Shown here one piece after another: positions 27,403 through 37,096 of a stretch of DNA of 64,000 nucleotides. Origin of the DNA: Halobacillus ihumii. Lineage in GTDB: Bacteria > Bacillota > Bacilli > Bacillales > Halobacillaceae. Every line of letters begins with the position of its first letter. Position 1 is the stretch's first letter. Below the pieces are notes generated by a model. That model saw only the letters and a program-made list of their open reading frames with translations, ran no database searches and was not told the origin of the DNA. Location of the stretch: positions 2,650,764-2,714,763 of the forward strand of contig NZ_CACVAO010000001.1 in the NCBI RefSeq assembly GCF_902726645.1, given 5' to 3'. The translations under genes and the position numbers were made by a program.

Positions 27403-29538
27403 ATGACGCGAGTGGTCATCTTAGCCGAAAAACCCTCTCAGGCAAAAGCTTATGCAGAGGCTTTTACGATACAGGAAAAAACGAAAACTTATATTCTATT
27501 AAAGCCGGATGAGACATTCCCGAATGGAGCGACAATTACGTGGGGGGTCGGCCATTTGGTTGAATTAAAAGAACCTCATGACTATAAGAAGGAATGGAAG
27601 AGGTGGAAGCTTGATCAACTGCCGATTGTTCCTGATCGGTTCCTTGAGAAGGTCTCTAAAGGGAAATGGGAGCAGTTTCAAGCGGTCAAGAGGTTGTTCC
27701 AGCAAGCGGACGTGCTCGTGAATGCGGCCGATGTTGACCGGGAAGGCTCGAATATTTTTTACAGCATTCTCCGCTTAACTGGTGTGAAGGGAAAGCCGAT
27801 TCAGCGATTGTGGATCAATTCTCTCGAGAAAGATGAAGTTCGAAAAGGATTTAAGAATTTACAAAATAACGATAAGGACTTGCGTTTATTTGATGAAGCG
27901 AAAGCCCGGCAAATTAGTGATTGGATGGTTGGAATCAATGCCAGTCGTCTGTTTACATTGCTGCTGCAAAAGAAAGGGTTCGCAAGCTACCTTTCAATTG
28001 GGCGCGTGCAATCTCCGACGGTTTATTTGATTTATCAAAGACATAAAGAAATTGAAAACTTTGTATCCGAGCCCTTTTATCAAATCGAGGGACTTTTTCA
28101 ATCTGAAACGGGTGCCTATAAGGGGCTTGCTGAGATTAAGGAAAAGGAAAAGGATAAGGTGCAGGAACTTATGGACAAGCATGGCCTTAAAGAAAAGGAA
28201 GACTTACAAGGGATTGTCCAACGTGTGGACAAAAAGACAAAACACCAAAAATCTCCGAAACTGCATTCCCTGTCTACCCTGCAAAGTGTTGCGAACAGGC
28301 GTTGGAAATATACACCTTCGCAAGTACTCAAGACGATGCAGAAGCTCTATGAGAAGCGTCTCGTCTCCTATCCGAGAACGGACTGTAACTTTATCACTGA
28401 AAATGAGTTTGCTTATTTAGTGAACAACTTGAATTCTTACCAGGAAGCGTTGAATGTCTCTTTCACACCGGTGTCTCTGAAACCAAATAAACGGTATGTT
28501 AACAGCCGTAAAGTTCAAGAACACTATGCGATCATTCCGACAAAGTCTGTCCCTTCTCAAAGGAAGCTGAGTGGGCTGAGTCGTGAGGAAAGCAATATTT
28601 ATCATGAAGTTCTGGCCACGACGCTTGCGATGTTCCACGCAGACTACGTGTATGAAGAGACGACGATTTTTACACATGTTCAGGACTTACCTTTTAAATC
28701 TTCAGGCAGAAGAGAAGTGAAACGCGGATGGAAAGAGCTGTTTCCAAAGCCTTCTAAATCAAAACAGGAAAAAGAAGCGGATCTGCCGGATGTCCAAAAA
28801 GGTGCACAGGTTGGCGCTCGGCTTCATATTAAAGAAAGTATGACACAGCCGCCCAAGCCTTATACAGAGGGTCAGCTGATCAATATGATGAAAACTTGCG
28901 GGAAGCTCATGGATAATGAGGAAGATGTGGAGATTCTGAAGGAAGTCGAAGGCCTGGGCACAGAAGCCACCCGTTCTAGCATCATTGAAACGATTAAGGC
29001 ACAAAAATATATTGAAGTGAAACGAAACAATGTGTATGTCACAGATAAAGGAATTATGCTTTGTGAAGCGATTGAAGGGACGCTGTTATCGAGCCCTTCC
29101 ATGACCGCAAAATGGGAATCGTATTTAAAGAAAATCGGAAGTGGTGAGGGATCTAAGCAAGTATTTCTCAAACAGACCAGTCAGTTTGTAGAAAAGCTGA
29201 TCCAGGAGACCCCCGATTCCATTCAGCAGGTTCACATTCGAAGCACCGGAGAGAAAAACAAGTGGAATGCTCCGATCGCCAAATGCCCTGCTTGTTCAAC
29301 TGGTTCTATTGTGGATCGATACAAGTTTTATGCGTGTTCCGCTTACAAAGAAGGATGTAAAGTGACCTTTCCTAAGAAATTAGCAGGAAAGACGCTAACA
29401 AAGAATATGATTAAAACGTTGTGTGAGAAGAAGCGAACAAGGGTTTTAAAAGGATTTAAAGGAAAGAAAACATTTAGTACAGCTTTAACACTCGATCAAG
29501 ATTACAAGATTAAATTTGACTTTAAGAAGAAAGCGTGA
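27403..29538 (+). CDS. topB: DNA topoisomerase III
   Basis: A type IA topoisomerase of 711 residues that decatenates DNA and resolves recombination intermediates. The Toprim domain begins at once (VVILAEKPSQAKAYAEAF) with the acidic motif DVDREGSNI near residue 112. The catalytic tyrosine is Tyr323 in RLVSYPRTDC. Near the C-terminus there is a zinc-ribbon-like segment with CPACSTGS and a second cysteine pair (ACSAYKEGC). The frame is open from 27373, but ATG 27403 gives the normal N-terminus. Firmicutes often carry such a TopB in addition to TopA, sometimes on mobile elements. Here the context is ordinary chromosome. Confidence 0.94.
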   Translation: MTRVVILAEKPSQAKAYAEAFTIQEKTKTYILLKPDETFPNGATITWGVGHLVELKEPHDYKKEWKRWKLDQLPIVPDRFLEKVSKGKWEQFQAVKRLFQQADVLVNAADVDREGSNIFYSILRLTGVKGKPIQRLWINSLEKDEVRKGFKNLQNNDKDLRLFDEAKARQISDWMVGINASRLFTLLLQKKGFASYLSIGRVQSPTVYLIYQRHKEIENFVSEPFYQIEGLFQSETGAYKGLAEIKEKEKDKVQELMDKHGLKEKEDLQGIVQRVDKKTKHQKSPKLHSLSTLQSVANRRWKYTPSQVLKTMQKLYEKRLVSYPRTDCNFITENEFAYLVNNLNSYQEALNVSFTPVSLKPNKRYVNSRKVQEHYAIIPTKSVPSQRKLSGLSREESNIYHEVLATTLAMFHADYVYEETTIFTHVQDLPFKSSGRREVKRGWKELFPKPSKSKQEKEADLPDVQKGAQVGARLHIKESMTQPPKPYTEGQLINMMKTCGKLMDNEEDVEILKEVEGLGTEATRSSIIETIKAQKYIEVKRNNVYVTDKGIMLCEAIEGTLLSSPSMTAKWESYLKKIGSGEGSKQVFLKQTSQFVEKLIQETPDSIQQVHIRSTGEKNKWNAPIAKCPACSTGSIVDRYKFYACSAYKEGCKVTFPKKLAGKTLTKNMIKTLCEKKRTRVLKGFKGKKTFSTALTLDQDYKIKFDFKKKA

Positions 29539-29571
29539 AGCGGATCTTACTCAAACAATGATAGATTTTAT

Positions 29572-29628
29572 AAAAGCGCCTGTTCCTACTGCATAGCATT
29601 TTAACGCAGCGGGGATCAGGCGCTTTTA
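29572..29628 (+). terminator. Terminator after topB
   Basis: AAAAGCGCCTG and CAGGCGCTTTT pair perfectly, with an inner CTGC/GCAG stem, followed by ATTTTAT. Confidence 0.75.
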
Positions 29629-29722
29629 TTTTATCATGCACATTTTTTAACAAAGGCAGGAACATCCCTCCTATAGCAGAAACATGTTACGATACCTTTA
29701 GGAAAATAGAGGAGGATTTACA

Positions 29723-30910
29723 ATGACGACGAGAAGACTTTTCTACGAAGATCCTTATAAAATGGAATTTGAGTCTAAGGTTATAAAAATAGACAAAGAC
29801 GAGCGTGGATTTTATGTGGTGCTGGAAGAGACGGCGTTTTACCCGACTGGCGGGGGGCAGCCGCACGATACAGGAACATTGAATGGATTTGAAGTGATGG
29901 ATGTAGAAGAATTAGAGGGCGAGGTGCGTCATTACACAAGAGAAAAACTTCCCGCTGAGACAGAAGATGTACAAGCAAGCATCGATCAAGAGCGACGTAT
30001 CGATCATATGCAGCAGCACTGTGGACAGCACATCATTTCAGCTGTTTTCGATGATCAGTTTGGGATTCCAACAACGAGCTTCCATTTAGGAACAGATACA
30101 GTAACGATCGATTTGGATACGGAACATCTTTCCGCAGACCTTTTGGAAAAGGTGGAGAGGCAAGTGAACGAGGTCGTTCGGGATAACTATCCGGTTAAAT
30201 CGAAGTGGATGTCCGCAGAAAAGGCAGCGGAGTACCCGCTTCGCAAACCGCTCGCAGTTAAAGAAGATGTCCGGCTTGTCATCATTCCAGATATTGATTA
30301 TAACGGATGCGGAGGAACTCACCCGCACTCCACTGGCGAGGTTATGGCTGTCAAGTTTCTAGGATGGACAAAAAACAAGAAACAGGTTCGCCTGGAGTTC
30401 GTCTGCGGTTATCGAGTGCTGCAAAAGCTTGAACAAAAACACCGGATATTAACCGAAATGAAGCGGCTTGTTCCAAGACCAGAACAACAGCTTGTAGAGG
30501 AAGTCGATGAGCTGATCACGTCAAGCAAGGAGAAAGACAAGAAAATCGCTGAGCTTGAAGAACACCTGTTGCAACATGAGGCACGTGATATTATTTCAGA
30601 GTTCCAGGAGGGTCGAGTGATTCAGTGCGTTTTCCAAGACCGGCCTGTCAAAACACTCCAATCACTCGGAAAAGCCATCATACAAGAAACACCTGATGCT
30701 TATCTTATTCTGATCAGTGAACAGGAAAACCAACTCCAGTTTGTACTGGCTCATGGGGAAAACATTAATCAAAATATGAATGAAATAGCCAAACAAATTA
30801 TGCCCCTAATTGAAGGAAAAGGCGGGGGCAAACCGAATTTCGTTCAAGGAGGCGGGAAAAAGTTCATGGACGGAGATGTTTTTGCTGATCGAGCTAAGGA
30901 CCTTTTATAA
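29723..30910 (+). CDS. Alanyl-tRNA editing protein, long AlaX type with DHHA1 domain
   Basis: A 395-residue free-standing homologue of the AlaRS editing domain, which removes serine or glycine from mischarged tRNA-Ala. The zinc site is visible as His99 and His103 (HCGQH) and Cys196 and His200 (CGGTH). An N-terminal beta-barrel (TAFYPTGGGQPHDTG) precedes it. A coiled coil at about 245-290 leads to a C-terminal DHHA1 module with GGGKPNFVQGGG. This is the AlaX-L architecture. A GAGGAGG site supports the start. It is monocistronic. Confidence 0.88.
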   Translation: MTTRRLFYEDPYKMEFESKVIKIDKDERGFYVVLEETAFYPTGGGQPHDTGTLNGFEVMDVEELEGEVRHYTREKLPAETEDVQASIDQERRIDHMQQHCGQHIISAVFDDQFGIPTTSFHLGTDTVTIDLDTEHLSADLLEKVERQVNEVVRDNYPVKSKWMSAEKAAEYPLRKPLAVKEDVRLVIIPDIDYNGCGGTHPHSTGEVMAVKFLGWTKNKKQVRLEFVCGYRVLQKLEQKHRILTEMKRLVPRPEQQLVEEVDELITSSKEKDKKIAELEEHLLQHEARDIISEFQEGRVIQCVFQDRPVKTLQSLGKAIIQETPDAYLILISEQENQLQFVLAHGENINQNMNEIAKQIMPLIEGKGGGKPNFVQGGGKKFMDGDVFADRAKDLL

Positions 30911-31721
30911 CGTTGGGGTTGGAAGATCATTAATCTTCTTGAGTAAAAAGAAGGAAAATGGATAATTACCCCCATAACTTACGATTGCTGACATGAATTA
31001 GTTCCTGCTTAGCTTCCTTCGCCAGAATACTAAGACAAGCATGTCGAAAAGTATCGCCTTATTGGTACCGTGAGGGATGAACTTACAAAATATGATGCAT
31101 TCGAGGAAATTTCCCGGGAAATAGACACGTCTTCTGAAGACGAAGTGACTGATTTTTCGACAAGACATGAAGGTTACAATCATATGACAAGTGGTACACA
31201 GCTCTGAGTGAACATTCTCGCTGCCCATCCCTTGATGGGAAAAACGGCCTTTGCCTAAAAAATTTTTCAATAGACGCCTCTAACTTAACGGGGGTGTTAT
31301 TAAATGAGTTAGTAAAACTATAAGCAAATAAATCTTGAATACATACCGTTTCACAATACAGAGTATTCAAGGTGACAGGCCAACAGAAAGGACTAAAAAA
31401 GATAGAAAATTCATGTTACAATAAAAATTAAACTTCCAGTACACTTGAAGTTTATGGTGAAAATGTATAGGGTTGGTTGTTCTTTATACTTCTGTGGGTG
31501 AGTAAACTGTTCGTTCTCCCCCCATTTAATTAAAACTATAGAACTCTTGTTAACGAACGTCAGAATAGTGGTTCAAAATTACTAACATGAAAATTGTGAA
31601 AACAGGGTATGGATACTACATAATACTTTAACAAATGGGGTTGATGTCTCTAAATAAGAGGAAGAAGTTATAAAAATCGATAACATAATAACCTTAAATT
31701 TTTACCTAAAGGAGACTTGTA
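30911..31721. other. Long non-coding stretch with a possible decayed gene
   Basis: Between 31038 and 31206 on the plus strand there is an open frame of about 56 codons without a start, rich in Glu and Asp with normal-looking codons, ending at a stop at 31204-31206. It reads like the end of a lost gene; no family is recognised. It contains the palindrome ATTTCCCGGGAAAT (31109-31122), also found at 5290-5303. The last 400 bases are AT-rich and probably hold the BCCT promoter, which I cannot place with confidence. Confidence 0.3.
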
Positions 31722-33302
31722 ATGGATAAAAAACAGAAAAACTGGAAATTCATGAATAGAGTTTTTTGGATTTCTTTCTCCATAATTTTCCTGTTTGCAT
31801 TATGGGGAGCATTAGCTCCTGGCGCCCTTGCCTCACAGGCAGAAAATATCTATGGTTTTATTGCGAACACTTTTGGATGGTTTTACTTAGTATTTGTGCT
31901 ATTTTTAGTTCTATTTAATTTCTACTTAGCTTTTAGTAAATATGGGAAAATTCGTTTAGGTGGAGATGATGTTAAACCGAAGTACCCTCTTTTTACCTGG
32001 ATCGCGATGCTCTTCAGCTGTGGGTTTGGGGTCAGTATCGTATTCTGGGGAGTAGCAGAACCAATGACCCATTTTGGCACCCCACCTCCCTTTGATCCCA
32101 GCATAGAACCTGAATCTGCAGAGGCAGCCCGCGTAGCTATGTGGAATGCTTTCTTTAATAACGGAGTCCATCAATGGGCTTCATTTACGTTTGTAGGTCT
32201 TGCTCTTTCCTATTTTATCTACCGTCAGGATGAAAGAAGCTTGATTAGTGATACGATGAATTCAGTCATAGGAAGCACAGGCAAAAAGCCGTTTCGGAAT
32301 GCGGTTGATATTATCGCGATCGTAGCAACCGTAATGGGCGTTGCAACAACGCTTGGTTTAAGTGTTCTGCAAATTAACAGTGGACTTGGCAGCGTGTTTA
32401 ATGCACCAACTGGTGGTGTCACACAGATTATCATTGTTCTCGTTATGTTTATTTTCTTTATGTTATCCACCCTCTCAGGTCTAGATCGAGGAATTAAATA
32501 CTTAAGTAATGCCAACTTAGGCATCGCTCTATTTCTTATGATTGCTGTATTACTTATCGGACCCACAGGCTTCGTACTCGATACTATTACGATGGGAGTC
32601 GGTGACTACCTGCAGAACTTCTTCCAGGCGAGTTTACGACTTGATCAGTACACGGGGAGTACATGGGTACAGGATTGGCCAATTTATTACTGGGCCTGGA
32701 CCATTGCCTGGGCGCCGTTTGTCGGAATGTTCGTTGCACGAATATCCAAAGGACGTACTGTTCGGGAATTCGTTCTCGGCGTTATGGTAGCTCCGCCTGC
32801 TATAGGAATTATTTGGATCGGAATCTTCGGAGGAACAGCCATCAACTTAGACCTCTTCCACGGAACCGACATCGCTGGTGCTGTTGCGGAGAATGAAGCA
32901 ACTGCTTTATTCAGCATGCTGGAGAATTTACCATTCGGTACGATCTTATCAGTTCTTTCCATTTGTTTATTGTTCACTTTTTTAGTCACTTCTGCGGACT
33001 CCGCAACATTCGTACTTGGAATGATGAGTTCAAAAGGGGATACGAACCCTTCCGGTGTAGTTAAAGTCGTTTGGGGTACATTAATTGCCGCACTGGCCAT
33101 TATTTTAATCTTAAGTGCTGGGTTAAATGGACTTCAGACCGCCTCGCTAATCGGTGCATTGCCGTTCTCCATCGTCCTGTTTATTTCTTGTGTATCGTTG
33201 CTCAAATCGTTACGTGAAGACTACAAAGAAACCAGGCGTGAAGAAGAGAAAAAACGTCACCACAGAATTCAGAAACAAATTGAAGATTACAACTCAGATT
33301 AA
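31722..33302 (+). CDS. BCCT family transporter (glycine betaine/choline type)
   Basis: A 526-residue Na+-coupled carrier with twelve predicted helices. The signature region CGFGVSIVFWGVAEPMTHF is in helix 3 and the loop WTIAWAPFVGMFVARISKGR is the classic BCCT motif. The C-terminal tail of about 30 residues is charged (RREEEKKRHHRIQKQIED), as in osmosensing members such as BetP and OpuD. It imports compatible solutes, betaine or choline or a related quaternary amine, as osmoprotection. The exact solute is not defined. AAAGGAGA precedes the start. A terminator follows at once. Confidence 0.9.
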   Translation: MDKKQKNWKFMNRVFWISFSIIFLFALWGALAPGALASQAENIYGFIANTFGWFYLVFVLFLVLFNFYLAFSKYGKIRLGGDDVKPKYPLFTWIAMLFSCGFGVSIVFWGVAEPMTHFGTPPPFDPSIEPESAEAARVAMWNAFFNNGVHQWASFTFVGLALSYFIYRQDERSLISDTMNSVIGSTGKKPFRNAVDIIAIVATVMGVATTLGLSVLQINSGLGSVFNAPTGGVTQIIIVLVMFIFFMLSTLSGLDRGIKYLSNANLGIALFLMIAVLLIGPTGFVLDTITMGVGDYLQNFFQASLRLDQYTGSTWVQDWPIYYWAWTIAWAPFVGMFVARISKGRTVREFVLGVMVAPPAIGIIWIGIFGGTAINLDLFHGTDIAGAVAENEATALFSMLENLPFGTILSVLSICLLFTFLVTSADSATFVLGMMSSKGDTNPSGVVKVVWGTLIAALAIILILSAGLNGLQTASLIGALPFSIVLFISCVSLLKSLREDYKETRREEEKKRHHRIQKQIEDYNSD

Positions 33303-33311
33303 TCAATAAAT

Positions 33312-33342
33312 GAGCGACCTTCATTATGAGAAGGTCGCTCTT
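33312..33342 (+). terminator. Terminator of the BCCT gene
   Basis: GAGCGACCTT and AAGGTCGCTC pair perfectly around a 9-base loop, followed by TTATTTTC. Confidence 0.8.
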
Positions 33343-33540
33343 ATTTTCAGATTTGAACCCGTCTCATTTGTTTCATCTAAAAATAAAAAGGTTAAGAACG
33401 TACAGTTTGTCATCAAAACAGAAAGTATCAAAAAAGAGGAAGACAAACAAGAAGATAAACAAAAAGAAGCCGAGGAAAAAGAGAGGTCTGGGGTCGGTTA
33501 TTCGATTGTTCAGATAGTACCATAGAAATATAGCAATGAA

Positions 33541-33573
33541 GCCTAAATTCTTTATAAATCAAAGGATTTAGGC
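33541..33573. terminator. Hairpin downstream of the beta-lactamase gene
   Basis: GCCTAAAT-CTTT and AAAG-ATTTAGGC pair with one mismatch. It sits 26 bases past the minus-strand beta-lactamase stop; the T-tract is weak. Confidence 0.5.
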
Positions 33574-33598
33574 TAATTAAAAAAGTTATAAATATTAC

Positions 33599-34528
33599 TT
33601 ATAAGAGGGCGTTAAGTGCGATCTCGGCAGCTTGAGCTATCAGCTCGTCGTTATATTGGGCATCCTCCTGATCACGGTGGGACATGATCGCAATGACAAT
33701 TGGTTCTCTGTTTGGCGGCCATACCACTGCAATGTCATTTCTCGTTCCGTAACTTGCGGCCCCGCTCTTATCACCAACCACCCAACCTTCAGGTGCTCCT
33801 GCACGTATTAGCGCATCTCCTGTAGCATTGCCTTTTAGCCAATCCGTGAATAGTTCACGCTTATCATTTGAAAGCAAGTCGCCGACTGCGAATTCTTTTA
33901 GACTGGTGGCGAGAGCTTTCGGTGTGCTCGTGTCTCGCGTATCTCCCGGGGTGAATTCGTTTAAATCCGGTTCGATTCGATCTGCCTGGGTAACGTTATC
34001 GCCGATTTGCCTTAGAGCTTGTTCAAATTCATTAGGACCTCCTAGTGCCTTAAATAAAAGGTTCCCCGCGGTGTTGTCACTGGTTCGAACAGCCGCTTCG
34101 CTTAGTTCCAAAAGTGTCATCCCAGTATCCACGTGCTTTTTGGTGACCGGAGAATAGGTTACTAAATCATCCTCTGTGTAGGTAATGACTTCCTCAAGTT
34201 CATCCTTGGACTTCTGCTGCAGCACGATGGCTGCGGCCAAAGCCTTGTAAGTGGATGCAAAGGCAAAACGCTCCTCTGACTGATATTCGATAGTTTGATC
34301 CGTGCCCGTATCGAGCGCGTAGACACCGAGTTGAGCGTCAAATTCATTCTCGAGTTTGGAAAACTTTTCATCTGTTTTAACTGTTTGGCCAGCTTTGTTT
34401 TCCTCTTTAGGTGAGGCATTGGTCGAACTGTCTGCATTCATGCAAGCGCTGAGTGTAACTAGTGTGAGCAACGATGCAAACAGTGTGAACTTATGCATGC
34501 TGAATTTGTATTTATATGTTTTTTTCAA
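33599..34528 (-). CDS. bla: Class A beta-lactamase, lipoprotein form
   Basis: A 309-residue serine beta-lactamase. All catalytic motifs are intact: Ser92-Thr-Tyr-Lys95 (STYK), Ser150-Asp-Asn152, Glu186 to Asn190 (EPDLN, the Glu166 region) and Lys254-Ser-Gly256 in place of KTG. The signal peptide ends in a lipobox LSAC with Cys29, so the enzyme should be membrane-anchored outside the cell, as in B. licheniformis BlaP. The best start is a TTG with AGAGGG ahead of it; an internal ATG at residue 11 is the alternative. It is divergent from blaR1-blaI and preceded by paired BlaI operators, so it is inducible by beta-lactams. Confidence 0.92.
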   Translation of the reverse strand: MKKTYKYKFSMHKFTLFASLLTLVTLSACMNADSSTNASPKEENKAGQTVKTDEKFSKLENEFDAQLGVYALDTGTDQTIEYQSEERFAFASTYKALAAAIVLQQKSKDELEEVITYTEDDLVTYSPVTKKHVDTGMTLLELSEAAVRTSDNTAGNLLFKALGGPNEFEQALRQIGDNVTQADRIEPDLNEFTPGDTRDTSTPKALATSLKEFAVGDLLSNDKRELFTDWLKGNATGDALIRAGAPEGWVVGDKSGAASYGTRNDIAVVWPPNREPIVIAIMSHRDQEDAQYNDELIAQAAEIALNALL

Positions 34529-34632
34529 CTTGATACCCTCTTTCTGTAAGTTTCTTCACTTAATTTCTATTTGAAAACTTAACTGTCTTTTTTCTTAGAA
34601 ATCAACCCTCCCTTAACTTTCAACTCGTTGTT

Positions 34633-34667
34633 GATTACAACTGTAGTCATATACTACAATTGTAATC
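34633..34667. promoter_or_regulatory. Paired BlaI/MecI operator dyads
   Basis: GATTACAACTGTAGT (34633-34647) and ACTACAATTGTAATC (34653-34667) are mirror images differing at one base. Each contains the TACA-n2-TGTA core bound by BlaI/MecI dimers. They lie about 105 bases upstream of the bla start and about 170 before blaR1. Confidence 0.8.
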
Positions 34668-34839
34668 AAAGAAATGTCAAACCTTTTTAAGTTGAAATAG
34701 GGATATCTATTTTCTTTCAGATAAAGACTAAAGAGCTCATAATCTCTTAGGATTCACCATTTTTTATCGGAAAATGATAAACTAATCATAAACTGTTAAA
34801 CTTTAATACCCATAGCTTTGGAAAATGGAGGTTGGAGGA

Positions 34840-36618
34840 ATGTTCTTCACTCATCTCGTTACAAGTTTTATAGTGTCCTCTTTTACTATAGTGATAATTA
34901 TGCTGATTAAGAAAATATGTTTCCAACACCTTTCAGCGAAATGGCAGTACAATCTATGGTTTTTAGTGTTAATCGCATTGACACTTCCATTTCTGCCGAA
35001 GCAATGGATTCATTTTGAAAATTTTTTTATATCATTCGATGGAAATCATAGTAATGGTACCAGTAATCCTTCTGTCAACACGGGTGAAGGCCTAGGGCTA
35101 AGTAACGAAAATTGGATGCAGGATTTTACGGTATCAGTTAATCGGCTCAATCTGGATTTCCTGAATATCACGTTAGCCAGCATTTGGATTGCAGGAATGC
35201 TGGTCATGGCTGCTCTTTCCCTGCATGCATGGTTCAAACTAAAGAAAATTAGAAACACGACAACTGTCCTGAACAATGAAGAACTCTTACACTTATTTGA
35301 ACGGTGTAAGCATCGATTAAATATATCTAAACCTTTATTCGTAGGAGAATCACCGCTTGTCAAATCTCCAATGACGTTTGGACTGTTTAAGACCTATGTT
35401 GTGCTGCCGAGGCACCTTGACGAACGAACGTCTATAGAAAATATCAAATACATTTTCATGCATGAATTACATCATTATAAATACAAAGATATCGCAACGA
35501 ATTACCTTGTTATCATTTTTCAAATTTTATACTGGTTTAATCCACTTGTTTGGTTTGCTTTTAAAGAAATGAGGATAGATCGAGAAATTGCCTGCGACAG
35601 GGCTGTTTTAAAATCGTTGGATGAAAATTCTTATGCCGATTATGGGAATACGATTATTAGTTTCTTGGATGTACCCTCGTATTCGAAGAATTTTACTGGG
35701 TCCAATCAGTTGAATGGTCCCAAGCAGCAAATTAAAAAAAGAATTGAAAGAATCGCATCCTATACGATGGAATCGAAGTGGCTGAAGCTGAAGAGTATAT
35801 CAATTTTTACTCTTGCAGGGATATTTGTAGCAAGTCAGCTCCCATTTATTTCTGCAATGGCCACAGGTAATGACCGTTATGATTTTAATTTTGAACACAC
35901 GATTTACGATGATTTAGGTGAATATTTTGGCGGATATGATGGAAGCTTCGTGTTATATAACATGAAAGATGATCAATATACCATCTATAATAAAGATAAA
36001 AGCACATTGAGAGTTTCCCCAAATTCTACTTACAAAATTTATACCGCATTAATGGGATTAGAGTTAGGGGTCATCACAAGTAATCATTCCACAATGAAAT
36101 GGAACGGAACGCAATATCCTTATGAATCTTGGAATTCGGATCAAAACCTATCGACAGCCATGGAAAATTCCGTAACCTGGTATTTTAAGAAATTGGACCA
36201 AAAAATGCCGCGGGATACCGTCCAAGCTTATTTGAAACAAATAGGTTATGGAAACCGTGATCTTTCCGGCGGCAAAGGCTATTGGCTGGAATCTTCATTA
36301 AAGATTTCTCCGGTCGAACAGGTACAATTGTTATCGGCGTTTTATACCAACCAGTTTGGGTTCAGCCAAAAGAATATCCAAACTGTAAAAGACTCCCTGT
36401 TATTAGAGGAATACGATGATGCAAGACTCTTCGGGAAAACCGGTACTGGCAATGTTAATGGCAAGAATATAAACGGTTGGTTTATTGGGTATGTAGAGAG
36501 TGAGGACAATACTTATTTCTTTGCAACCAATATACAAAACGAAGATAATAGTTATGGAAGCAAGGCGGCAGCAATTGCGTTATCGATTTTGAGGGATAAG
36601 GGAATCATAAAGGAATAA
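34840..36618 (+). CDS. blaR1: Beta-lactam sensor/transducer, BlaR1/MecR1 family
   Basis: A 592-residue membrane protein. The N-terminal half has four predicted helices and an M56 zinc-protease site beginning at His208 (HELHH), with a downstream glutamate in MRIDREIACDRAVL. After a last helix near residue 325 comes an extracellular penicillin-binding sensor domain of class D type: Ser396 in STYK, ENSVTW, and Lys533 in KTGT. Acylation of Ser396 by a beta-lactam would trigger the protease and inactivate BlaI. ATG 34840 has GGAGG eight bases ahead; the earlier ATG 34825 is less likely. It precedes blaI by about 50 bases. Confidence 0.9.
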   Translation: MFFTHLVTSFIVSSFTIVIIMLIKKICFQHLSAKWQYNLWFLVLIALTLPFLPKQWIHFENFFISFDGNHSNGTSNPSVNTGEGLGLSNENWMQDFTVSVNRLNLDFLNITLASIWIAGMLVMAALSLHAWFKLKKIRNTTTVLNNEELLHLFERCKHRLNISKPLFVGESPLVKSPMTFGLFKTYVVLPRHLDERTSIENIKYIFMHELHHYKYKDIATNYLVIIFQILYWFNPLVWFAFKEMRIDREIACDRAVLKSLDENSYADYGNTIISFLDVPSYSKNFTGSNQLNGPKQQIKKRIERIASYTMESKWLKLKSISIFTLAGIFVASQLPFISAMATGNDRYDFNFEHTIYDDLGEYFGGYDGSFVLYNMKDDQYTIYNKDKSTLRVSPNSTYKIYTALMGLELGVITSNHSTMKWNGTQYPYESWNSDQNLSTAMENSVTWYFKKLDQKMPRDTVQAYLKQIGYGNRDLSGGKGYWLESSLKISPVEQVQLLSAFYTNQFGFSQKNIQTVKDSLLLEEYDDARLFGKTGTGNVNGKNINGWFIGYVESEDNTYFFATNIQNEDNSYGSKAAAIALSILRDKGIIKE

Positions 36619-36671
36619 AAGAATAAGTAGTTTGATTTCATATGAGTCCAAAAGAAGGAGGGAGGATAAGG

Positions 36672-37073
36672 ATGACAAAGAAAATCCCGAATATTTCCGA
36701 ATCAGAATGGGAAGTTATGCATGTACTTTGGAAAAATGCTCCACAAACGGCCAATGAAGTGATATCCTCCCTGCAGGAGCAGACGGATTGGAAGCCGAAA
36801 ACCGTGCGAACTCTGTTGGATCGTCTTTCCCGTAAAAAGGTGATCGGTGTCAATAAAGATCGGAGGGTTTATACTTTTTATCCGCTTTATTCACAAGATG
36901 AGTGTCAGCGCGCTGAGGCACAGTCATTTATTCAGCGAATTTACGGCGGAACGTTAAAGTCAATGCTGGTGCAGTTCATCGAGGAGGATTCTTTGTCAGA
37001 AGAGGATATTAAAGAATTACGTTCGATGTTAGATGAAAAGCCTAAAAAAAGGGAATCAAAAGATGAAGATTAA
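36672..37073 (+). CDS. blaI: Penicillinase repressor, BlaI/MecI family
   Basis: A 133-residue winged-helix repressor. The N-terminal domain (ISESEWEVMHVLWKN, then TVRTLLDRLSRKKVI) binds the TACA-TGTA operators, and the C-terminal helices (AEAQSFIQRIYGGTLKSMLVQFIEE) dimerise. The expected cleavage position, Asn-Phe in staphylococcal BlaI, reads Gln-Phe here (LVQF). ATG 36672 has GGAGGATAAGG ahead and gives the family N-terminus; the frame is open from 36642. It is co-transcribed with blaR1 and controls bla and probably itself. Confidence 0.9.
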   Translation: MTKKIPNISESEWEVMHVLWKNAPQTANEVISSLQEQTDWKPKTVRTLLDRLSRKKVIGVNKDRRVYTFYPLYSQDECQRAEAQSFIQRIYGGTLKSMLVQFIEEDSLSEEDIKELRSMLDEKPKKRESKDED

Positions 37074-37096
37074 AGACTTTTATTGGAGGTTTATAT

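Noticed and set aside
30998..31270. Minus-strand frame of 90 codons in the gap before the BCCT gene
   Set aside because: It is antisense to a better-looking plus-strand remnant and has an erratic cysteine- and phenylalanine-rich composition.
33310..33525. 71-codon frame after the BCCT gene, rich in Lys and Glu
   Set aside because: Its start lies inside the BCCT terminator and there is no ribosome site; low-complexity AAG/GAA sequence gives long frames by chance.
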